Source of the DNA: a bacterium
GTDB lineage: Bacteria; Methylomirabilota; Methylomirabilia; Methylomirabilales; 2-02-FULL-66-22
Assembly: GCA_029580855.1 (NCBI GenBank)
Contig: JAKPQH010000093.1
Location: 1 to 64,000, forward strand
Reading direction: 5' to 3'
DNA: 64,000 nucleotides
A program made the translations under genes and the position numbers. Every line of letters starts with the position of its first letter. The first letter of the stretch is position 1. This document shows, in pieces, positions 59,814 to 64,000 of the stretch. Below the pieces are notes generated by a model, which made no database searches, was not told the DNA's origin, and saw only the letters and a list, made by a program, of their open reading frames with translations.

Positions 59814-61067
59814 GTGCGCGCTGTCATGGTGTTGGCCGTGCTCGCTCTCGCGTTGCCGCTGTCTGCGTCCGCGCAGCAACAGCAGGTGGTCCGATCGCCC
59901 ACGGCGGTCTACTGGATGAGCCTGGATACCACGAGCGGCATGGGGGCCGGCGGCGCGGCAGGGATGGTGGCGGCCATGATGGGCCGCGGTGAGACCGCCC
60001 AGCGCACGATGCACCTGCAGCTCGGGTCGTCGCAAGCGGCTGCCGGTGAGCCGAAGGCCGGTCACGACATCCCGCCGGGCCTCAATATGGGCCAGACGCT
60101 GCCCCTCGTGAGTCCGCGGCGCGCGCCGGAGCCACCGGCGCGAGCGACGGATTTGCCGGAGGGTGTGGAGAGGCCCAGGGGGCGGATGAAGATCTACTGG
60201 GGCTGTGGAGACGACGTCCGCTCCACGCAACCCATCGTCATCGATTTCGCCAAGATCATGGCGGGCCAGCAGCCGGTGACGTTCCCCGCGGTGCGGGTGG
60301 CGCTGCCGACCGGTCCGGCGTCGGGGCGGAGCCGCACGTACGGGGAGTGGCCGAACCCCGCGAACAGCACCCCGGTTCCGGCAAACGGATCGTTGCGCGG
60401 CGATCACGCGGTCAAGGGGAATTACTCGCCCGAGATCCGGTTCTCCATTGGCGACCGGCACGATTTCATGACGCCCGTGTCGTTCGCGCCGCTTCAGCAG
60501 ACATCGAGCGGCGGCATGTCGGTGCAGTGGCAATCGATCCCCACGGCGACCGGCTATTTCGCGTTTGCAATGGGGGCCACGCAAGGCGCCGAAGACATCG
60601 TGATGTGGTCGTCGAGCGAGATCGCCGAAACCGGGGGCGCCCTCTTCGGCTACGTCCCGCCCAACGAGGTCGCGCGGCTCATCCGCGAGAAAGTGGTGAT
60701 GCCGCCGCAGACGACCGAGTGCACCGTGCCGGGCCGGGTGGTCAAGGAGATGGGCGCGCCGTTCCTTCGCTTCATCGCATACGGGGACGAGTTGAACCTC
60801 GTCCATCCACCGCGGCCCGCGGACCCGGCCCAGCCGTGGGAGCAGATCTGGGCGGTGAAGGTGCGCCGCATGTCGACTGCCGGTATGATACTGGCGGAGG
60901 GCATGGGTGCGGTGCACGACGCGGGCGAAGCGCGGGAGGAGCGCAGGTCTGGGCGGCCCCGGCCCGAACAGCCTTCTCAGCCGCAGCCGGAACAGCCGTC
61001 GGGCGGCGGGGTCGAGGACGCCGTCAAGGAAGGCGTGAAGATCTTTCGGGGAATTTTCGGCAAATAG
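59814..61067 (+). CDS. Secreted protein of unknown function
   Basis: 417 residues; no recognised family. An N-terminal signal peptide (VMVLAVLALALPLSASAQ) leads to a Gly/Met-rich stretch (GMGAGGAAGMVAAMMG), then a beta-rich middle (GRMKIYWGCGDDVRSTQPIV, FAFAMGATQGAEDIVMWSS). The C-terminal tail is Pro/Gln/Glu-rich (PEQPSQPQPEQPSGGG) and ends in a helix (VEDAVKEGVKIFRGIFGK). Two central Cys (WGCGDD and TTECTVPG) might pair. The GTG after GGGGGTG is used; a GTG at 59775 would extend it by 13 residues. Probably periplasmic or surface-exposed. Confidence 0.65.
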   Translation: MRAVMVLAVLALALPLSASAQQQQVVRSPTAVYWMSLDTTSGMGAGGAAGMVAAMMGRGETAQRTMHLQLGSSQAAAGEPKAGHDIPPGLNMGQTLPLVSPRRAPEPPARATDLPEGVERPRGRMKIYWGCGDDVRSTQPIVIDFAKIMAGQQPVTFPAVRVALPTGPASGRSRTYGEWPNPANSTPVPANGSLRGDHAVKGNYSPEIRFSIGDRHDFMTPVSFAPLQQTSSGGMSVQWQSIPTATGYFAFAMGATQGAEDIVMWSSSEIAETGGALFGYVPPNEVARLIREKVVMPPQTTECTVPGRVVKEMGAPFLRFIAYGDELNLVHPPRPADPAQPWEQIWAVKVRRMSTAGMILAEGMGAVHDAGEAREERRSGRPRPEQPSQPQPEQPSGGGVEDAVKEGVKIFRGIFGK

Positions 61068-61139
61068 GGGCGCAGTCGGTTTCGGTGTTCCGGCGGCGCA
61101 CTCCACATTCAGCGACTTGTCGGATAAGGAGGCCTATCG

Positions 61140-62069
61140 GTGGCTGCATATCCCGCACAGTACATCTGGATGAACGGCGAATACGTCGAGTGGCCCGAGG
61201 CCAAGATTCACGTCCACACGTCGGCGGTGCTGACGGGGGCCAGCGTCTTCGAAGGGCTCCGGGGTTATGCCAATCCCGAGGAGCGCCAGGTCTACATCTT
61301 CCGGTTGCAGGAGCACCTCGCCAGATTGTGGCAGTCGATGAAGGTCATGCGGATGACGCCGCCGTTTTCGCAGGAGGAGCTGACGGCGGCCTGCACCGGC
61401 ATCGTGGCCAGAAACGGTTTTCGCGAAGACGTGCAGCTCCGTCCGACCGTGTACTTCGGCGAGGGGGGGCTGTACGCCTTCACCCCGGACAAGGTCGCCA
61501 CGGGGGCGTTCATCACATCCACCCCACGCCGCTGCATCCTCAATGACGAGACGGGCATTGCCTGCTGTGTGAGCGCGTGGCGACGCATCGGCGACAACGT
61601 GATGCCGCCCCGGGTGAAGGCGGGGGCGAACTACCACCAGGCCCGTCTGGTGAACGTCCAGGCGGCGGTCGACGGCTACGACGGCGCCATCATCCTCAAC
61701 GACCGGGATAAGGTTGCGGAGGGACCGGGGGCGTGCCTGGCGATCGTGCGCGACGGCCGGCCCATCCTGCCGCCGATCACCGCCGGCGTGCTGGAGAGCA
61801 TCACCCGTCATACATTGGTGGAGCTCTTCGCGGCGGAGATGCGGCTGGAGACGCAGGAGCGCGAGGTCGACCGCACGGAGCTGTATCTCGCCGATGAGGT
61901 CTTCTTCTGCGGCTCCGCCTGGGAAATCACGCCGATCACGTCGGTGGACCGCTACCCGGTGGGCGACGGCGCCATCGGGCCGGTGACGCGGAAGATCCGG
62001 CAGCTTTACGAGAACGCCATCCGCGGGCGGTTGCCGAAGTACAAGCACTGGCTGACGCCGGTGTATTGA
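61140..62069 (+). CDS. ilvE: Branched-chain amino acid aminotransferase
   Basis: 309 residues, fold-type IV PLP enzyme. MNGEYVEWPEAKIHVHTSAVLTGASVFEGLRGY is the group I BCAT opening; the PLP lysine is in RVKAGANYHQARLV, and GSAWEITPITSVDRYPVGDG is the conserved end. Transfers amino groups between branched-chain amino acids and 2-oxoglutarate. GTG start, GGAGG 8 bases upstream. Monocistronic as far as seen. Confidence 0.92.
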   Translation: MAAYPAQYIWMNGEYVEWPEAKIHVHTSAVLTGASVFEGLRGYANPEERQVYIFRLQEHLARLWQSMKVMRMTPPFSQEELTAACTGIVARNGFREDVQLRPTVYFGEGGLYAFTPDKVATGAFITSTPRRCILNDETGIACCVSAWRRIGDNVMPPRVKAGANYHQARLVNVQAAVDGYDGAIILNDRDKVAEGPGACLAIVRDGRPILPPITAGVLESITRHTLVELFAAEMRLETQEREVDRTELYLADEVFFCGSAWEITPITSVDRYPVGDGAIGPVTRKIRQLYENAIRGRLPKYKHWLTPVY

Positions 62070-62189
62070 TTCCCGGAACGGATTCCCGCGCCGTTGTCCT
62101 TCGGTTCGTCTTCGGTATGCGTCAGCCATCCGCCGAGGCGTTGGCGGAATTGCTGTTGCCGGACGCAAAGGTGAGTAGGTAACTATCGC

Positions 62190-62384
62190 ATGACTCCCGA
62201 ACAGGCCGGAGCTGTTCAGCTTGAACGGGGGCGGCGGTTGCCATTGGAGGATCGCTTCCGGATCGTCGCCTCGATGATCGAAGATGGGTTCAACTTGGTG
62301 GCGGCATCCATCCGCGCCGAGCATCCAGAATACGGTCGGGAGGAGGTTCGGACCGCGTTGAGAAAGCGGATCTACGATGATTGA
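62190..62384 (+). CDS. Small helical protein paired with a nucleotidyltransferase remnant
   Basis: 64 residues, helical (LEDRFRIVASMIEDGFNLVA, YGREEVRTALRKRIYDD). It overlaps the start of the broken nucleotidyltransferase gene by 8 bases, echoing the small-protein/nucleotidyltransferase pair at 41694-42361. Function unknown; possibly a leftover antitoxin-like partner. Weak ribosome-binding site. Confidence 0.45.
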   Translation: MTPEQAGAVQLERGRRLPLEDRFRIVASMIEDGFNLVAASIRAEHPEYGREEVRTALRKRIYDD

Positions 62385-62523
62385 ACAGGTTCTCCGCGCC
62401 GTGCTCCCGATCCTCGAATGATTGGGGATTCCGTATATCCTCACCGGTGGAATTGCCGCGACGCCCCACGGCCGGCCGCGTTTCCTTTCACACGAAACGT
62501 GCTACGACATCTTAGATTTCTGA
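62377..62523 (+). pseudogene. Truncated nucleotidyltransferase gene with in-frame stop
   Basis: Starts MIEQVLRAVLPILE, then TGA at codon 15, then LGIPYILTGGIAATPHGRPRF, the GG..A...HGRPR opening of AbiEii-like nucleotidyltransferases. The expected Arg codon CGA has become TGA. The catalytic Asp motif that should follow is absent; sequence diverges after position 62490. Confidence 0.6.
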
Positions 62524-62645
62524 TGCCCTCGCCGGCGGGGCCGGCCGAGAAGTTCATTGATCCCCTCGCAGTATCAAGTAGTTACCCCATAAATGGTGTC
62601 CGGTACCTTTTCCGCGTGGTGCCGGGCGCTGACGAGGAGAGCGTG

Positions 62646-63650
62646 ATGAAACTGCCAGAGCGGATGCGATACCTCGACACAGCGGGTGCGGGCGAACCGG
62701 AGGTGCTGCGTGTGGCCACAGGGCCGGTGCCCCAGCCGAAACCCGACGAAGTCTTGATCCGCGTTCTCGCGGCGGGCGTCAACCGGCCTGATGTCATGCA
62801 GCGCAAGGGGATGTACCCGCCGCCGCCCAACGCCAGTCCGGTCATCGGTCTGGAAGTGGCGGGTGAGGTGGCCGCGATTGGCCGGGAGGTTGCGGGCATC
62901 AACGTTGGGGACTGCGTGTGTGCCCTGACGAACGGCGGGGGCTACGCCGAGTACTGCGTCGCTCCGGCGCCGCAGTGCCTGCCCTGGCCGGCCGGGTACG
63001 ATGCGCTGAAATCGGCCGCGCTGCCCGAGAACTACTTCACCGTCTGGGCAAACCTCTTCATGATGGGCCGCCTCACCCGTGGCGAGTCCCTCCTGGTGCA
63101 CGGCGGCACGAGCGGCATCGGCGTGACCGCGATTCAGCTCGCGCGAGAAATCGGGGGCACGGTGTACGCGACTGCGGGAAGCCGGGAGAAGTGCGACGCG
63201 TGCGTCCGGCTCGGTGCCACGGCCGCGATCTCTTATCGTGACGAAGACTTCGCACAGCGTATCCGAGAGCTCACGAAGGGCCAGGGTGTGGATGTGGTCC
63301 TGGACATCGTCGGCGCGCCGTACACGCTGCGGAACCTCGAGTGCCTGCGCATGGACGGGCGCTTGGTCCAAGTGGCCGTGATGCACGGGGCCAAGGTGGA
63401 TGCGTTCGACCTGTCCTTCGTGATGCGCAAGCGGCTTTCGATCGTCGGCTCCACGATGCGGCCCCGCACCACGGCAGAGAAGGGGCAGATCGCGAAAGCG
63501 CTGCGCGAGAAAGTGTGGCCCGTCCTGGACGCCGGTCGCTGCGCCCCCGTCATCCACCAGGTCTTCCCCCTCGCCGAAGCCGCCGCCGCCCACCGGCTGA
63601 TGGAGACGAGCGCCCATATCGGGAAGATCATGTTAAAGGTCGCGGACTGA
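62646..63650 (+). CDS. NAD(P)H:quinone oxidoreductase (zinc-free MDR, PIG3-like)
   Basis: 334 residues of the medium-chain dehydrogenase superfamily without zinc ligands. GVNRPDVMQRKGMYPPPPNASPVIGLEVAGEV at the N-terminus, cofactor site HGGTSGIGVTAIQLAREIGGTVYATAGS, and STMRPRTTAEKGQIAKAL with HPIGKIML-like end (HIGKIMLKVAD). Reduces quinones or enones with NADPH. GAGGAG precedes ATG by 6 bases; an upstream open frame in the same phase is part of the decayed nucleotidyltransferase region and is not counted. Confidence 0.9.
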   Translation: MKLPERMRYLDTAGAGEPEVLRVATGPVPQPKPDEVLIRVLAAGVNRPDVMQRKGMYPPPPNASPVIGLEVAGEVAAIGREVAGINVGDCVCALTNGGGYAEYCVAPAPQCLPWPAGYDALKSAALPENYFTVWANLFMMGRLTRGESLLVHGGTSGIGVTAIQLAREIGGTVYATAGSREKCDACVRLGATAAISYRDEDFAQRIRELTKGQGVDVVLDIVGAPYTLRNLECLRMDGRLVQVAVMHGAKVDAFDLSFVMRKRLSIVGSTMRPRTTAEKGQIAKALREKVWPVLDAGRCAPVIHQVFPLAEAAAAHRLMETSAHIGKIMLKVAD

Positions 63651-64000
63651 GACGCAGGTCAAAACTACTTCCCTGCTCCAGGCCATCGAGGACGAGGGCC
63701 ACGACGTCGTAGGCGCTGAGGTCCCGCTCCTGCAGGGCCTGGAGCTGCTTGGCGCTGGCCTGGATGAAGCGCCGGGAGACCGTCGACGCGCTCAGGCCGA
63801 ACGCGGCAGGCACGGCCTCGGCCGCCGCCGCGTAGTCCCGGCAGCTCAAGCCGAGGAGGACCTTGCGGAACAAGCCGGCGTCAGCGGCGCGCGGCGTCTG
63901 GAGGGCGTGGTAGCTCTGCAGGGGGACTTCGTGGTTCCGCTGGCGATCCCGGACGCGGGTGTGCGTGAGCGGGAGTTTCTGGTCAGCGAGGTAGATCGAG
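63628..64000 (-). pseudogene. IS256-family transposase, truncated, running off the window
   Basis: Reading in from the right edge: VRDRQRNHEVPLQSYHALQTP, then LFRKVLLGLSCRDYAAAAEA, FGLSASTVSRRFIQASAKQL and LSAYDVVALVLDG, the first half of an IS256/mutator-type transposase up to the first catalytic Asp. After VLDG the sequence becomes unrelated (LEQGSSFDLRL) and overlaps the end of the quinone oxidoreductase gene, so the element was cut there. The N-terminus lies beyond the window. Confidence 0.75.

Noticed and set aside
1-64000. tRNA, rRNA, CRISPR arrays and riboswitches
   Set aside because: No cloverleaf with a GTTCGA-type T-loop and paired acceptor ends, no rRNA-like stretches, no regularly spaced 25-40 bp repeats and no recognisable riboswitch leader were seen by eye; covariance-model searches would be needed to exclude weak cases.

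Overview
The window is GC-rich bacterial DNA packed with genes. A Gram-negative cell envelope is implied by a kdsA-kdsD-kdsC block for KDO synthesis and by many periplasmic binding proteins. The mix (branched-chain-amino-acid-type ABC importers, a TctC-like binding protein, a TRAP transporter, a UroD-like protein, an imuA-imuB-dnaE2 mutasome) resembles uncultivated soil or subsurface lineages such as Methylomirabilota/Rokubacteria. That placement is inference; no rRNA or other marker is present to settle it.

Layout. 1-1546: complete IS1182-like insertion sequence. 1.8-8.2 kb: small membrane proteins, a solute-binding protein, an Old Yellow Enzyme, a zinc-ribbon microprotein, a LEA14-like lipoprotein and a TctC-like binding protein. 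8.9-14 kb: SDR, UroD-like protein, purine nucleoside phosphorylase, and a GHMP kinase next to a GalU-type nucleotidyltransferase. 14.1-18.2 kb: MoxR-DUF58-transglutaminase operon. 18.4-24.3 kb: cyclophilin, an SDR with a degenerate active site, the KDO operon and a gamma-glutamyltransferase-like gene. 24.3-29 kb (minus strand): phosphonate/phosphite-type ABC importer and an inositol-monophosphatase-family enzyme. 29.4-33 kb: asnS, a degenerate LysM gene, a lipoprotein and a CBS-ACT protein.

33-43 kb is an accessory, decaying zone. It holds a radical-SAM gene broken by repeats, two dead IS91-like 3' ends, a ppdK fragment, antitoxin/HEPN/MNT remnants, an amber-interrupted coiled-coil gene and a minimal ERCC4 nuclease domain. 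Working genes (cupin, ABM monooxygenase, M20 peptidase) are interspersed.

42.8-48.6 kb is an imuA-imuB-dnaE2 cassette on the minus strand. A 16-bp palindrome fills the spacer of its apparent promoter. Two palindromic repeat elements are inserted in frame in dnaE2, one of them at its start codon.

49.5-59.7 kb is one long plus-strand catabolic cluster: LivK-LivH-LivM/G fusion-LivF, a DUF1116 protein, an amidohydrolase with altered catalytic residues, and a DctP-DctQ-DctM TRAP system. It probably imports and processes a nitrogen-containing organic compound. 59.8-64 kb: a secreted protein of unknown function, branched-chain aminotransferase, a broken nucleotidyltransferase module, a quinone oxidoreductase and a truncated IS256-like transposase at the edge.
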